The notes: a model not told the origin generated them from the letters alone. A stretch of DNA of 64,000 nucleotides from Cladorhizidae sp. MBARI D1340-BT2 (GCA_028752905.1 JAQNBH010000014.1:26794168-26858167); one strand, 5' to 3'; shown: positions 23,741 to 35,945, counted from the stretch's first letter. Numbers and translations are program-made.

Positions 23741-26503
23741 TTATTTCAATTCAACACTGGTCTCTCTTTCAACTTGATCTTGCAATTCTGAAGTATACAC
23801 CGTGGAACTGTTCAACTGGAGCTTGGCCAGGTGAGACTCTATTCCACTAAATGAAGCAGCCTCACCTCTGGGTTTGCTCAACTCCTGTATGGGCAGAACA
23901 AGCTCCAGTGAGATGTTTGACTGCTTAATGATCGCTCTTTGGCAAAGAGAGTGCACAGATTTAGCCAGGGAATCATGTGAACTTTCCAATAACTCTGTCA
24001 CATACTGCAGGGAGGAACTTACACTGGACCCTGAGTTTCTCTTCAATTCTTCTTCAGAGAATTTCGCATTGGGCCCATTGCACACAAGCCTAGGTGGCTC
24101 CATTACTGTAATGGCAATAACATTATTGCTTGCAGAGGTTGAGCCTAAATTGGCAGGAGTTGAACAAGTCTTATAAGGTCGGCTAGGACTGTTACTTTTT
24201 GAAGAAGACCACGCTTTGATTTTTAATGACAAAGATGGGATTGCAGAATCAACGAAGTTATCATTACTATTTGTTGTGAAATCGATCTTTGGTGATTCAT
24301 CTTCTTTCAACGATTGGGGTGGAAATGAAGCATTGGCATAAGTAGCTGCATCATATGCTGTTGCACTGTTGCTTCCTAACTGGTCATTGCAAATGATTTT
24401 CAAAGGTAGTGAAGGAATCGTGCAGAAGCTATCCTTGATATCAGAGGAGGAGCTGGAATTGAAAGTGACTACGCTGCCACTAATATCCTCACTACTCTCA
24501 CACTTCAGTGGAAGTGATGGGATTGTCATGATGCTATCGTTGCTGGAACTGATGCTGGGGGCTGTTAAGTATTGGCACTCACTACTGTCTTGTTGTGGGA
24601 ATGGTAAAAATTTAATGTTATTCTCGCCTTCACGTTCCATTGAGGTTGTTGGAGATATAACTATGCTGCTATTGCTATTTTCGTCGCAGCTCTCCAAAGA
24701 ATGTATTGTTGAATAGCCCTTGGCAGATTCATCAGCAACACTTTCTAGAGGCAATGATGGCATAGTAATCATACTATCTTCATCATTGATTGAATAAGTC
24801 TTTCCCACTATGCCGCTGCTATCTTTAGTGTTATCGAGTGATTTATCGAGTGATTGCAGTACATTTTCATACCTGTCATCAGTGGTGGAGGAAGTCTGGT
24901 AGTTTGTGTCAGCACTACTCAAAGATTCATCAAGATGAGTATCTGGAGGCAGTATCTTGTGATCGCTATTATTAACGGAGTATGTCTTGGAAGTTGCATC
25001 ATCTTCATAAAAACAATAGGGAATGATTTCCTCTGTTTCTGAGGTAGTTATTGTACCACTACCATGACCTTCATCTATGGAAGTTATTAGTGGCTCAGCA
25101 TGAATATAACTGTCACTTTGATCAATTTGAGAGTCTTTATCATCACCACCACCACTATCTGGATTACACAACTCATGTTCTTTGTCAGACATGCTAGCAT
25201 CATTTGCTGGATAAAGCTCGTCCAGTAAGTCACTTAGAGGAATGTCTCGATACAACTTGTGCTCAGTGAAATCCTCAGAGTCAGACTCACCAACCACTTC
25301 TGAAATTGATGGTGGCTCGCTTGACTCACCTTCTCTATCTCCAAGTTTATAGTTCAATGAATCAGATAGTGAGTGGATATCCCCTAGCACTACAAACCCA
25401 CTCATTAAAGACTCGGGTGAATATATTTCCTCATTTGCAATCTTAGCTTCAGGAAAGTGCTCATCATTCTTGCCTTCCACTGAAATCTTCGGAAATTTCA
25501 GAGTACCAGAAATGGTATCATTTTCAGCCTCTTCTGAAATCTTCTGTAAATATTCCTTGAAATCACCAATGGAAGAATCATCCAGAAAGCACTGGTGAAG
25601 CTTAGCGGAGGTGTGGATCAGAAATGAAGGTGCACTGGACGTGCTATGAATAGAATAGCTAGTAGAGGTGGAAAGACAAGAACTGTTGTTGTTATCCTCA
25701 GGGGGAATGGGATGCTCGCAACAAGTATATTCATGGAAGGATTGGTGAGGTGTGAAGTACTTGCTCGTCATACTTCCGGTGGATATGTCTGATTCAGGGG
25801 TGGAGTGGAACATGAACATTGGTGAAAGGGTGACATCTGATGTGTTCATCCTATCATCACCATTCCCACTGAGAGATGATATATGAGAGAGCCTAGAACT
25901 GAGACTAGAGTAAGTGGCATCATTATGTAATGCATCTTCTTGTATTTTCAATGCCAGAAGCTTCTGTTTCACGTCATACGACCAGCTGTCATCTGGAGAG
26001 GTAACATCAGGCTTGGAATCCGGTAAAGTCAAGGGATGCGAGTGTTTGCAACGTGATATTTCAGATGGAGGGGAAGGAGGAGGGAAAAAGCGAGGAGGAA
26101 GTCGGGGTTCCACCTTGTATAACTTGCACTTAGAATTCTTCTCGAAGCGTGCACTTCTCTCATAATTGGTTTCCTCATGTTTATCCTTGGGGAAAATCAA
26201 TTTGTCCACCCGGCAATGAGTGGATGAAAAAGGTACTTTTCTGGATGAACTCTCTCCTTCTTCACCACACCATCTTGATTCCAAGGATTTTGCAGCTAGA
26301 TCAATTTTCGACTTCTTCTCGCAGAGCCCAGCAAAACTGAACAAGCTTGCAAGATTGGCATCTGCCATCTGTCTGTCTACTTCTAAATGCTCTTTAACTT
26401 CCGTTTCCTTGGTCTTTTCTTCTTCCTCGAGGCTTTCTCTTTCCAAGTTTATGGAGAGCCAGTGCATACAGGCTTCTCTGAATCCACACACCACGTCAGC
26501 ACT
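23741..26503 (-). CDS. Large Ser/Thr/Asp/Glu-rich protein, terminal exon (920 aa)
   Basis: The frame is open further upstream, but a strong acceptor (ggcatttttttttgcag) at 26504-26505 and a matching upstream exon show that the exon starts at 26503 in phase 0. The first 35 or so residues (CGFREACMHWLSINLERE, then EEEEKTKETEVKEH) look like the end of a helical domain. The rest is low-complexity, acidic and serine-rich, typical of a disordered region. A short motif D-S-x-x-T-[IM]-P-S-L-P-L-[KE] recurs four times at exon residues of about 577-587, 658-667, 692-701 and 751-761, suggesting a linear docking or modification site. The carboxy 90 residues are more ordered (VTELLESSHDSLAKSVHSLC). I do not recognise the family and assign no function. 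Confidence 0.8.
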   Translation of the reverse strand, partial: SADVVCGFREACMHWLSINLERESLEEEEKTKETEVKEHLEVDRQMADANLASLFSFAGLCEKKSKIDLAAKSLESRWCGEEGESSSRKVPFSSTHCRVDKLIFPKDKHEETNYERSARFEKNSKCKLYKVEPRLPPRFFPPPSPPSEISRCKHSHPLTLPDSKPDVTSPDDSWSYDVKQKLLALKIQEDALHNDATYSSLSSRLSHISSLSGNGDDRMNTSDVTLSPMFMFHSTPESDISTGSMTSKYFTPHQSFHEYTCCEHPIPPEDNNNSSCLSTSTSYSIHSTSSAPSFLIHTSAKLHQCFLDDSSIGDFKEYLQKISEEAENDTISGTLKFPKISVEGKNDEHFPEAKIANEEIYSPESLMSGFVVLGDIHSLSDSLNYKLGDREGESSEPPSISEVVGESDSEDFTEHKLYRDIPLSDLLDELYPANDASMSDKEHELCNPDSGGGDDKDSQIDQSDSYIHAEPLITSIDEGHGSGTITTSETEEIIPYCFYEDDATSKTYSVNNSDHKILPPDTHLDESLSSADTNYQTSSTTDDRYENVLQSLDKSLDNTKDSSGIVGKTYSINDEDSMITMPSLPLESVADESAKGYSTIHSLESCDENSNSSIVISPTTSMEREGENNIKFLPFPQQDSSECQYLTAPSISSSNDSIMTIPSLPLKCESSEDISGSVVTFNSSSSSDIKDSFCTIPSLPLKIICNDQLGSNSATAYDAATYANASFPPQSLKEDESPKIDFTTNSNDNFVDSAIPSLSLKIKAWSSSKSNSPSRPYKTCSTPANLGSTSASNNVIAITVMEPPRLVCNGPNAKFSEEELKRNSGSSVSSSLQYVTELLESSHDSLAKSVHSLCQRAIIKQSNISLELVLPIQELSKPRGEAASFSGIESHLAKLQLNSSTVYTSELQDQVERETSVELK

Positions 26504-26568
26504 CTGCAAAAAAAAATGCCAAATCATCAAAGTTTGAGTATTACCACAGATGTTACATTGTACTGTAG

Positions 26569-27171
26569 TTTGGGATTTTTTGGTTGTTAAATAATTTTCA
26601 TGGGGGGTGGAGTCAACCATGAAAATAATTTCACAAAATATTTATGAGAATGAATAATTAGAACATCAAAGTGATTTAAAAATATACAAAAGATTACACA
26701 TGCGTGCTCTGTGTATCCCCATGTTAGCTGACTATTTTCTGTTCTAGCTGCTCCAACACTGTCAGAGCCAGAGTTTGCTATGGCAATCTGCAAGTACTTT
26801 AAGCCTAAAAATGGACTGCCTTATCTCAAAGGTCCCACTCAACATCACTTCACTTGCAGGCTATAGCAGTAGCTAATCGAGAGGTTGAAGACTTACAAGA
26901 AAAACCTATCTTTATGACTGCTACTGCATGCCTGTCCTTGACATTATTGAGCTTCTCATTCACAATCTGGCTGTTCTCCAATGGCCACCAGCCAGGTGCA
27001 ATAGTAGACATGATAGCCATGAATACATCAAGTTCTTTCAAACACAGCCATCTCTCAGTCTCATGCTTCTCTTGAAACAGTTGATATTGTAAATTGTTTT
27101 ATTTTTACGTTTTTTTTGTGGGAACCAGAGCAATGAAAATTTCATTTGCAATTTGTTCTCATGAAATTTAT
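26569..27171 (-). repeat. ~600-bp dispersed repeat R2, copy 1 (HIRAN-like coding remnant)
   Basis: Matches 31869-32473 along its whole length (shared blocks: tttgggattttt, tgtcagagccagag, acatgatagccatgaataca). The minus strand of this copy encodes VFMAIMS, then NVKDRHAVAVIKIG, which resembles the DRxAVAV(I/L)K motif of HIRAN-like segments common in dispersed invertebrate elements. Near-terminal aattttcatg and catgaaattt are roughly inverted. It sits in the last intron of the Ser-rich gene, about 65 bases from the acceptor. Confidence 0.6.
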
Positions 27172-27534
27172 AGGAATTATATTTTCCCAAACTACACTAC
27201 TTAATTGTTTGATAGCACAAGTGGTAAGAATGAAATGGTAGAACTCTGCAAATTGACTGATTACAAAGTAGTTTATGGAAGAAATTTATATCATTATAGT
27301 GGAACCCCTCAATTTGGACTCTGAAAGATACAGGCATATTAATCCAGGTCCTGATCAACTCCGACACCTTTGGTGCGCTCCAAAATAAGAACACTATTTT
27401 CTAATACCTAGCTGGCACAAACATGCATGCATGTATGTGCACTCTGCCTACACAAAATGAAATGGCTTTCACATTTACTACTATGTTGTAGACTGCATGC
27501 TGTGAGGGATTGTAAAGACTCAAACAAGAGAAGA

Positions 27535-27765
27535 GAGAACTAGCTAGAGGAATGGACTGGCTGTAGTCAGTAGAGGAGAGGGAACTGGCTGCAGAGGAGA
27601 GATAACTAGCTGAGAAGACGGAACTGATTACAGTAAGTAGAGGAGAGAAAACTGGGTATATCAGTAGAGGAGAAGGAACTGACTGTAACCAATAGAGGAG
27701 AGAGAACTGGCTAAAGTTAGCAGAGGGAGAGAATGGCTCCATGGCTGCAGGCAATAGAGGAGTGA
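27535..27765 (+). repeat. Degenerate ~38-bp minisatellite
   Basis: Six or so imperfect units built on agtagaggagaggaactggc with variable ends (ctgtagt, ctgcag, ctaaagt). It lies in the same intron as R2 copy 1. Confidence 0.6.
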
Positions 27766-28176
27766 GATGCTGATAATGGCAGACAGACTAAATAATTACA
27801 GCTGAACATAAGGTTGCAGATAATCGGTGAGCAAAATCCATACCAAAATACATAAATAAGATAACTTGTTTATGAAATTGCCTAAGATGTGGAGGATAAA
27901 TGCGATGATCAAAGAACTCGTGGCTTCTATTTGTGTACCTCTTCACGAGAAAATTTAATGTTTAATTTTTGTAGAGACTTGAATTTGGATAGATATATTC
28001 CTAGAGACTCATGGAATTTCCTTTTTTGTTTTTGTATTTGTGAGATCAGGGGAAGGAGGGGAAGAAGGGAAGGAGGATTAGTTAGTGCAATTTGATTTCA
28101 CTTTACTAGTTACTCCATGTGCTTATATCCTTCCTGTAGTTTAGAAAAATTGAGCTACATGTACATACATACTTAC

Positions 28177-28333
28177 ATTTATGCAATACATTTCATAGCC
28201 AAAGACATAGAGCATATAATGTTGGCATAATAGAGTTGATAGAAGTGCAAGATAAGGATCTATTTGCAATGCTCTTATGTGAAATCTGCTCTGCTGCCCC
28301 AAGGGAGTTTCAGACAAAATTGGAGTGGTCAGA
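28177..28333 (-). CDS. Ser-rich protein gene, penultimate exon (helical, TPR-like)
   Basis: 157 nt between the acceptor ctttctccacccctcag and a perfect GTAAGT donor at 28176. Read in the frame that ends in phase 0, as the terminal exon requires, it encodes 52 residues including SRFHIRALQIDPYLALLSTL and QHYMLYVFGYEMYC. ALxIDPYLAL is reminiscent of TPR helices, but one repeat cannot be confirmed. It begins with a single leftover base, so the preceding exon must end in phase 2. Confidence 0.65.
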
Positions 28334-31300
28334 CTGAGGGGTGGAGAAAGCCGAACCCAGATAAATACTATCCAATTTTAATATGCAGGGAAAAACTTGC
28401 TCTGCTGTAAAAGGAGAAAAGCATGATCGTAAAAATTGAATAAAAAGAATTGCAAGGTGTTTTATCTTGAGTTTCCAAAGTCATTTACCACATCAGTAAA
28501 AATTAAACTTGTTTGTGTAGCCTTTGTGTACCAATAAAGCCTTTTGGGAAAATAAATGAGTGTCAAAGATTGGAAGAAATGGTGCAGAATGTAGCTAAGT
28601 CTTACTTGGAAGGAAAAGGAAAATTCTTGGCTGGAAGAAATTTATGACATAGAATTTGTTTTTCCTACCAAAAAAAACAATAAAAAATCCCCCCCCCCAA
28701 GACATACGAGTAAGTAGTACATATTGCCATGGACAGACATGCTACCATTGTATCTAGTCTATTGTGTGGTACAAGGTGTCACAGGATTTGCCAAGGCTGG
28801 AGCCAGCTGCTTGCAAGGCCATACATAATAATGTTTTGGGTTAGTAACTTGTGTGTGTGAGGTTGCCAAAGACCACAACAAGGGGTGAGTGAGAGAGCAG
28901 GGAGGGAAGGTGCAGGGTGTGTATGCGAGCCCTCCCAGAAGCCAACACGAGGGGGAAAAATTGGGTCACTAATAATAATAATAATTTTTTATTCTATCGT
29001 TCTATTTAAAAAATATATATCCACATGATTAGAAAGACTAAAACATCAGCTCTGGGTGATATGTAACTATCTATATAATGGGCTATCGTAATCGGCATAT
29101 TGAGATAATCTGAGAAAAGGGATTGCTAAAATCTTGCAAGTATATTCCTTCTACTAAACTTTACCTTTGCCTTCAGGATTTTGATTGCCCACACAAGAAA
29201 TTTCTATTTTTCTACCTCTATAATGGATTTGTGTTGTTTTCAGATCCATCCTCTGAGGTTGTGTTCTAGAAATAACAATGTGAGTAGCCCTGACAATTTT
29301 TTCTTTTTCTGGATGGAGGGGAAGGAGGGAAGTATCTACTCTGGTAGTTAAAATTAAAATAACATTTTAACATCAAACGTTGAGCTCTGTGCCCCCCCAC
29401 CCTCCCACCCCCCACCCCTCCCTAGACTATCATTAGGTTTCCACTAGATCTCTTCTGTAATAGGAACTGACAGTGCACAGTAATATTATTATGGTAGGAT
29501 CCGGTCAATTGGTCAGAATAATCAAATTTTTTCTTCTTGGTGTCAGATCAAAGAACACAAACTTACTTACAGAATGGATCTTGATTCAGCTTGTAAATCC
29601 ATTCCAAACGCAAAAGATAAAATGGACGACACAATTATGATACCCTGTTTCACACATGTGTAGCGCAGAATACTCGACACATTGCAGTGCAGAATACTCG
29701 ACACATTGCAGCACAGAATACCCTACATACTCATTTGAAATTTTCATGACAAAATGGAGATAGCCACAACATTTCATTGGACACCATGAAAACGTAACCA
29801 ACCAAGACCACTTCAACTTGGAAACACCTTTGAAATGGACCCATCCATGGTATCTCTACCCCCAAGTCCCTCCACTTCTTTTACCAATTGCCCCATGTCG
29901 TGCAGTGCAAACATAGTAGTCTAAAGAAATCCCACCTGTGCATCACTATATCAAGAATAGAGATACCATCTCATGCCCAACAGCTCATAAGTATTATGAT
30001 ACCTCACTGCTATCACAAAGCTCTTAATCCCTCAGGAACCCATCCCAACTGATGCTGTGATTACATTCATATAACATTCTAAGCTTGCAACGGAAAACTC
30101 AGAATAGCTACAGGCAGAAATGGGAGCCCGGAATGGAAGAAAAGATGGGAGCCTGAGCGAGTTTGTAACACTTTTGGTGGTCATAGCCAACAGTTGCTTT
30201 TGGATGGCTGCCTGCTAAGAATTGATAGTGTGGCACCAATTTTGGTGTAGCTAGTGACAAATAAGTGAGAAGACGAACAAGTGAGAAAAATGTTGTAGGG
30301 AGATAGGTATGTTTGTGTGTGGGAACGGATGTTTGGCAAACCCAGCTATGTGTGGTCAGTAATAGAAGTATCTCTCTGCTATAACTTATCTCTATTTCCT
30401 GACATGGTCCTAACCATGAGTAATCATTGCTAGTTGGTGCCTAGTCATACTTCACTGGGAGCCTAGCCTTTGGCATACCAATAAATGACACCTAGTATTG
30501 TCACTGTAGAGCATGGTCTTGCAGAGGGAGAGAGTCACTCATCACTCAGAAAGTCTACTGAGCAAAACGAATAAAACATGGTTACGAATTATAGGCACAG
30601 GCAGGAAGCACCAGCCCAAAATACAAAAAGAGGATAAACAATGTCAAACAAAATGGCTGTATCCGCCTCAACAGAGGAGTTTTAGTTGTGCCAGACCATC
30701 ACATAATTTGATGGAAGCACTTCCATAATCTCTATTCTACTGACCTCTAGTTAAATCAGTGATAGCCAACAGCTACAAAACAGATATAAGCAGTTTATAA
30801 TTTGAAGTTGACAGATTGACTATAAATGTTGCCTATGTCTTCTCATTTCCTTGTGACAGCATGTTGTTATGATGGAGGCTGTCTCCAAAATATGTCTAGT
30901 GCATACATGGCAACTATCTAGGGTTTCTCTGAGTCGAGTTTTTTTGGCTTATTTAGTGCTCTGTATAAGAGTCCAGGGAACTCCTAGATTCATCCAGGAA
31001 TCTTAGGCATATGCTACCATGATACTTTCATCTTGTTGATCCTGCTGAATCAGCACCTTGTCCACCTGTCTGCAACACTACCACCATATATTCAAAGTCC
31101 ACTTCAAGGTCTGACTCTGACTCTGATTGATTTCAATAGTAGTTATAAGTAACTTGATGGCACCCAACAAGCTGCTGTTGAATTATGAACATTTAAGAGC
31201 TTTTTACAGAGCACCTCCAAACTAAATCATGACAAATACAAGCAGAACTAGGTGCTCAGCTTGGCTGAATCTAATACGGATGGCATGGGAGAGGTCCAAA

Positions 31301-31868
31301 AGAGTGTCTGCATCCGAGGTTGGTATGTGTTAGTAAGGTCTGGAAGCATGCTCCCATCATTCTGATTCTTGTCTTCTAGGCAAATAAGATGTACTTTAGT
31401 GTTATCTGAGACATTTTATGGGCAGTTGACTACAATACCTGAGTTACACACGAGCAAAAGTAAAAGGCATCATGCTGTCCATTGGACACTATAAAAGCTG
31501 TCTGTCAAGTTAGTATAATTTTAAGCATCTAAACTTTATTAAGCATTTACTTAACTGCTTTGGTTATAGTTAAGCATTGCTCAAGACTATATCTCCTCGT
31601 GCACAAAAGTCAGTGTTTCTTCCATTCCTGCTGACTAGACAAATATTTTGATGGGACATCCATATACAACACTTTCTGCTCTAGAACTGATCAACCATTT
31701 ACCATCATTTCTAGCTAGCCCAGTACATACACTCAGCAATTCGTGCATATAATTATGTCTGTGCATAGGCATTGCTTGTTAAAGGCTGCTTGGTATTTAG
31801 AACTCATTTTCTTGCCAGCACGCTTTAGGCATATCTGCTTAGACACACCAGGTTTTATGATAAACTAA
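28334..31868. other. No firm gene; probably further introns of the Ser-rich gene
   Basis: Contains C-rich patches (28689-28698, 29390-29422), an aataat run at 28975 and a 2.5-copy repeat of gcagaatactcgacacattg at 29660-29730. Apart from the tentative exon at 29571 no exon could be defended. The 5' end of the Ser-rich gene is not located. Confidence 0.4.
29571..29644 (-). CDS. Possible further upstream exon of the Ser-rich gene
   Basis: 74 nt ending at a GTAAGTAAGT donor in phase 2, exactly the phase needed to join the exon at 28333. It encodes a 24-residue stretch including FGMDLQAESRSI. The acceptor (gtgtgaaacag) has a weak pyrimidine tract, and just upstream is a short tandem duplication, so this is tentative. 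Confidence 0.3.
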
Positions 31869-32473
31869 TTTGGGATTTTTTTCTCATTGTTAAATAATTT
31901 TCACGAGGTGGGGTCAACCATGAAAAAATGTCACGATATGTTTAATCAGAGCGATAAACGGAAAGATCACACACATGCGTCCTTGTATTGCATATTAACT
32001 ACTGTTGTAGCTATATAACTGTCAGAGCCAGAGCTTGCTGTGGCTTTTGCAAGTATTTTAAGCCTAAAATAGACTGCCTGATGCCAAAGGCCCTGCAATG
32101 AACTTTGCTCTCAGGCTTTAGCAGCAGCAAATCGAGAGGTTCAAGAACAATTATAAGAATACAGCCATCTTCGCTTCTGCATACCTGTCAGTGACATTAT
32201 CAGTTTCTTGTTCATATATTGCTTTCCAATGGCTGCCTCCCAGATATAGTAGTAGACATGATAGCCATGAATACAAAAGGTTCTTTCAAACACGTCCATC
32301 TTTTAGATTTATGCTTCTCTCGAAATGGTGTATGCTGATTAAAATTAAAAAATTCATGTTATTTTTCTGTGCATTTATTTTTGTGGGCCTTCACAACAAT
32401 GAAAATTTGGCACAACGGAAAAAAATCATGAAAATGTTACGTTATATTATTATGTCCCGTCATGAAATTTCTA
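31869..32473 (-). repeat. Dispersed repeat R2, copy 2
   Basis: Same order of blocks as copy 1 with about 20-25% divergence judged by eye, and shorter in the middle. The coding remnant (VFMAIMST) is broken by stops. Confidence 0.6.
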
Positions 32474-32521
32474 GAAAAACACTCAACATTCAGTTGACAT
32501 ACCTGTGACCGTCTTGATCAA

Positions 32522-32640
32522 CTTCAATTTTCTCCTTGAATAATTAAGATAGATGCTCTGGCCTTCATCAGAAATAATGACGAAGGCTAGAGCTGAAATG
32601 TCAAGTGAGCATATTTAAGTTGATATTGAGAAAGTCATTG
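32522..32640. repeat. Hairpin element, copy C (palindromic pair)
   Basis: Left arm ..atgctctggccttcatca faces right arm tgacgaaggctagagctgaa across a few bases. The right side continues with the family tail aagttgatattgagaaagt. Core bases are mutated. Confidence 0.55.
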
Positions 32641-34198
32641 CATGAGATTTTAATTTCATGTCTCAGCACCGAAGTGACGATGCTTAGCATTGTGCACATC
32701 TCTATCCATCGAAGGTCATTTCATGTGAAAATGGTTCTAGATCACTATCTCATGTGGACTCATGTGCCACGATCATTGTCAATTTCACTTTTTGAGAGGG
32801 AACTATCTAACGGAAGGAGAAGCTGATTTTAATTTACAGGAACCCAGAACAAAACAGGCTAAATAGATACCAAGAGAAATGCATGGAATAAGCTATGAGA
32901 GAGTGCAGACCAGCGTTAGGAAAGGCCGAGAGCATGGTGCGATCCATCCCACTCAAGACAGCAGCATATTCGTTCGTAGAGCGAAGCACGAGAGTAAACG
33001 TTCCAGGAGACACCAGGAAAGTGTTGAGCAGCAACAACTATGTCTAGACATGATAATGATTAGCTAATCCCAGTAGTAAGCATCCTTGATGTAGCGAATC
33101 CTCACCACTCTGATTACAATGAAGTGGTATAGGTAGCCATCCATGTTCAAAATGCAGTGATGAACATCCATTTGTAGACTTGGATGAAGCTGTTAGTCAG
33201 GATCAAGAACAACAGTAGCTAAAGCAGAGGTTGAATAACCAGCAAATCCTCATCCAGAGCTGGATGTCATTTCGAACTTCATTGCAGATGATGATTCCCA
33301 TACAAATGGCATTGGTGTGCATCATTTAGAATCAAATTGCCAGTTTCATGCAAGTGCCTGCTCACCCAACAGATTCAAGCACCCATTGGTGCAGAGTACA
33401 ATACTTTACTACGAAAAAAACCAAAATTAGCACAGAAAGTACTAAACTCAATTTAGGCAGCCTTACATCCATGTGTGCACTACCCTTGGATCATAATTAT
33501 ACCAGCACATAAAAATCAGCTTCATCATGTGCACTAAAACTGTGACAAATAAATGTCTTGTCAATCTAGTGCTATAGTGAATCTATTCACATTGCTGCCT
33601 ATTTAAATTGTTATTCTTGATACATCTAGCATAGGGGGAGGGTTGGGGGGGGGGGGGAGGAAGGGGAGGGAGTAAGGTGGAAAGCAACTTTGTGGCTTTA
33701 TGCATATCATATCAGTGAAAAGTCAATTCGCCCCTCCAATCAAGCAGGCCGGTAAGCTGTTCTAGTTACTGGCAACTATGACCAGCTACAGCTTGCGGTC
33801 GTGCTGGGTTTGCATAAAACAGCTGCAGATAATGTCATTGACCATTTTTGTCAAGACAAGGGCAAAGGGTGCCCTGACATCAGGTCAGGGTTCGTGTGTT
33901 CTATAAATGTGCTCTTGTTTGTTGTAGTATTGATTATGTCATGTACGAAGTTAGAGGTCCTTGGGTGTGTATTTACCGGGCCATCCTCGGAGTGGCTCAC
34001 TTATTAGCTGGTAATAGGTTTAATAGTAGCTGTCAGGCACCAAATAAGGATCGCATTTCCTGCCAATGTTAGGGTGGAGTTGCACTTGGCTGGAAGTTTA
34101 CCCAGGTCAACTGGTTGCATCGGGATATACCCGTAACAAAGAATACCCTAAATCTGTCGCTGCCAATTGATTACTTCACCAACCTCTACTTCCTCCTT
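32641..34198. other. Intergenic, nothing recognised
   Basis: Mostly unique sequence with a G-rich run at 33633-33672. No exon is supported. Confidence 0.5.
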
Positions 34199-35175
34199 TC
34201 CAGTTCCCAGTATATTCTATAGAGGTCCCCTTTGAGAATGGTTCTCCCCCTCCTTCCTACAGTTCCCAGTCTATTCTATAGAGGTCCCCTTTGAGAATGG
34301 TTCCCCTCCTTCCCACAGTTCCCAGTCTATTCTATAGAGGTCCCCTTTGAGAATGGTTCCCCTCCTTCCCACAGTTCCCAGTCTATTCTATAGAGGTACC
34401 CTTTGAGAATGGTTCCCCCTCCTTCCCACAGTTCCCAGTCCATTCTATAGAGGTCCCCTTTGAGAATGGTCCCCTCCTTCCTACAGTTCCCAGTGTCCCC
34501 TTTGAGAATGGTTCCCCCTCCTTCCTACAGTTCCCAGTCTATTCTATAGAGGTCCCCTTTGAGAATGGTTCCCCTCCTTCCCAGTTCCCAGTCTATTCTA
34601 TAGAGGTCCCCTTTGAGAATGGTTCCCCCTCCTTCCTACAGTTCCCAGTCTATTCTATAGAGGTCCCCTTTGAGAATGGTTCCCCTCCTTCCCACAGTTC
34701 CCAGTCTAGTCTATAGAGGTACCCTTTGAGAATGGTTCCCCCTCCTTCCCACAGTTCCCAGTCCATTCTATGAGAATGGTCCCCTCCTTCCTACAGTTCC
34801 CAGTATATACTATAGAGGTCCCCTTTGAGAATGGTTCCCCTCCTTCCCACAGTTCCCAGTATATTCTATAGAGGTCCCCTTTGAGAATGGTTCCCCCTCC
34901 TTCCCACAGTTCCCAGTCTATTCTATAGAGGTCCCCTTTGAGAATGGTTCCCCTCCTTCCTACAGTTCCCAGTCTATTCTATAGAGGTACTCTTTGAGAA
35001 TGGTCCCCTCCTTCCTACAGTTTCCAGTCTATTCTATAGAGGTACCCTATTATAATCTATAGAGGTCCCCTTTGAGAATGGTTCCCCCTCTTTCCACAGT
35101 TCCCAGTTTATTCTATAGAGGTACCCTTTGAGGGTCCCCTCTTCTTCTTACATTTCCTTCTCAATTCTATAGAGG
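34199..35175 (+). repeat. 56-57 bp tandem array, ~17 copies
   Basis: The unit is ttcccagtctattctataga, ggtcccctttgagaatggtt, cccctccttcccacag. Some units are truncated (34490, 34760, 35045), and the right end decays into the flank. Every full unit carries a pyrimidine tract ending in cacag or tacag, resembling a 3' splice site on the plus strand. Confidence 0.9.
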
Positions 35176-35286
35176 TACCCTTTGTTTGAGAATGGCCCTC
35201 TGTTGCCTGCCCACAACCTTTTTAGAATGGGAAAGACCTGTGATATTACAGTAGATCCCTTTACTTAACACTGTGAATAATCTTAC

Positions 35287-35559
35287 GGTGTTAGCACCAC
35301 TTGTTGTGAAGCAGAAGCTATGGACAGTCCCTGAAGATGAGTGGGTAGCCATGATACCAAAGACCCTGCCTTTGATCGGGTGTGGGTGGACTGCGTACAC
35401 CTGGTCCAGCGGGATCTTATCACTGAAAACCTGAGTAACAGAAACATAATCTATGACAGTATGACCCAATACAAAAGTCGTAGCAGATATAATTCTTGCT
35501 GATACGGCAAGGCAACTCTCCAGACCGAAGCACGATGGTCTTATCCACCACAACCACAT
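35287..35559 (-). CDS. Possible internal exon, weakly PTB-domain-like
   Basis: 273 nt, 91 open codons, phase 0-0, between acceptor gttcatttcag and donor ACC|GTAAGA. The encoded segment IPLDQVYAVHPHPIKGRVFG, then IMATH and VHSFCFTTSGA, resembles the middle strands of phosphotyrosine-binding domains (IPLxxI.....P..P.VFG.......CHVF). The first 40 residues look less natural. Partner exons were not found; the next one downstream would lie within or beyond the 57-bp array. Alternatively it is a chance open frame. Confidence 0.35.
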
Positions 35560-35945
35560 CTGAAATGAACTGCGGTTAATAAAGAACATTATAAGCGCTA
35601 ATTTTGACGCGCCACGCTGAAAAAAATATATTTAAATTCTCATTTAATCTTTGGTAGTAAGCAGGTCTAACACAAACAGTTTCAGAACCCATCACTTCCC
35701 ACCTACAAATTAGTGGAAACCCATTACAAACAGAAGCCATGGCAGTCCAGACGAAAAACATGCACTGAAATTTGCTCATAAGGATTAGTAAAATAAGACA
35801 CGAGCCGCTTATTGTGTGTTTGATGTGACGTCTGCCAAAGTCAACAAAGGCTAGAAGCATGCACAAGGGGAAATTTCATGACTAATTATAGTCACAGAAA
35901 TGTTATATGGTTTGGGTATAGTGTTCAAGTATTATTTTGAATACT

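Noticed and set aside
24369..24716. Plus-strand open frames opposite the Ser-rich exon
   Set aside because: Shadows of the minus-strand coding exon; no independent signals.
26504..26620. Amino-terminal 39 codons of the 959-codon open frame
   Set aside because: They lie upstream of a strong 3' splice site, partly in repeat R2, and start with a non-ATG-supported context; they are intronic.
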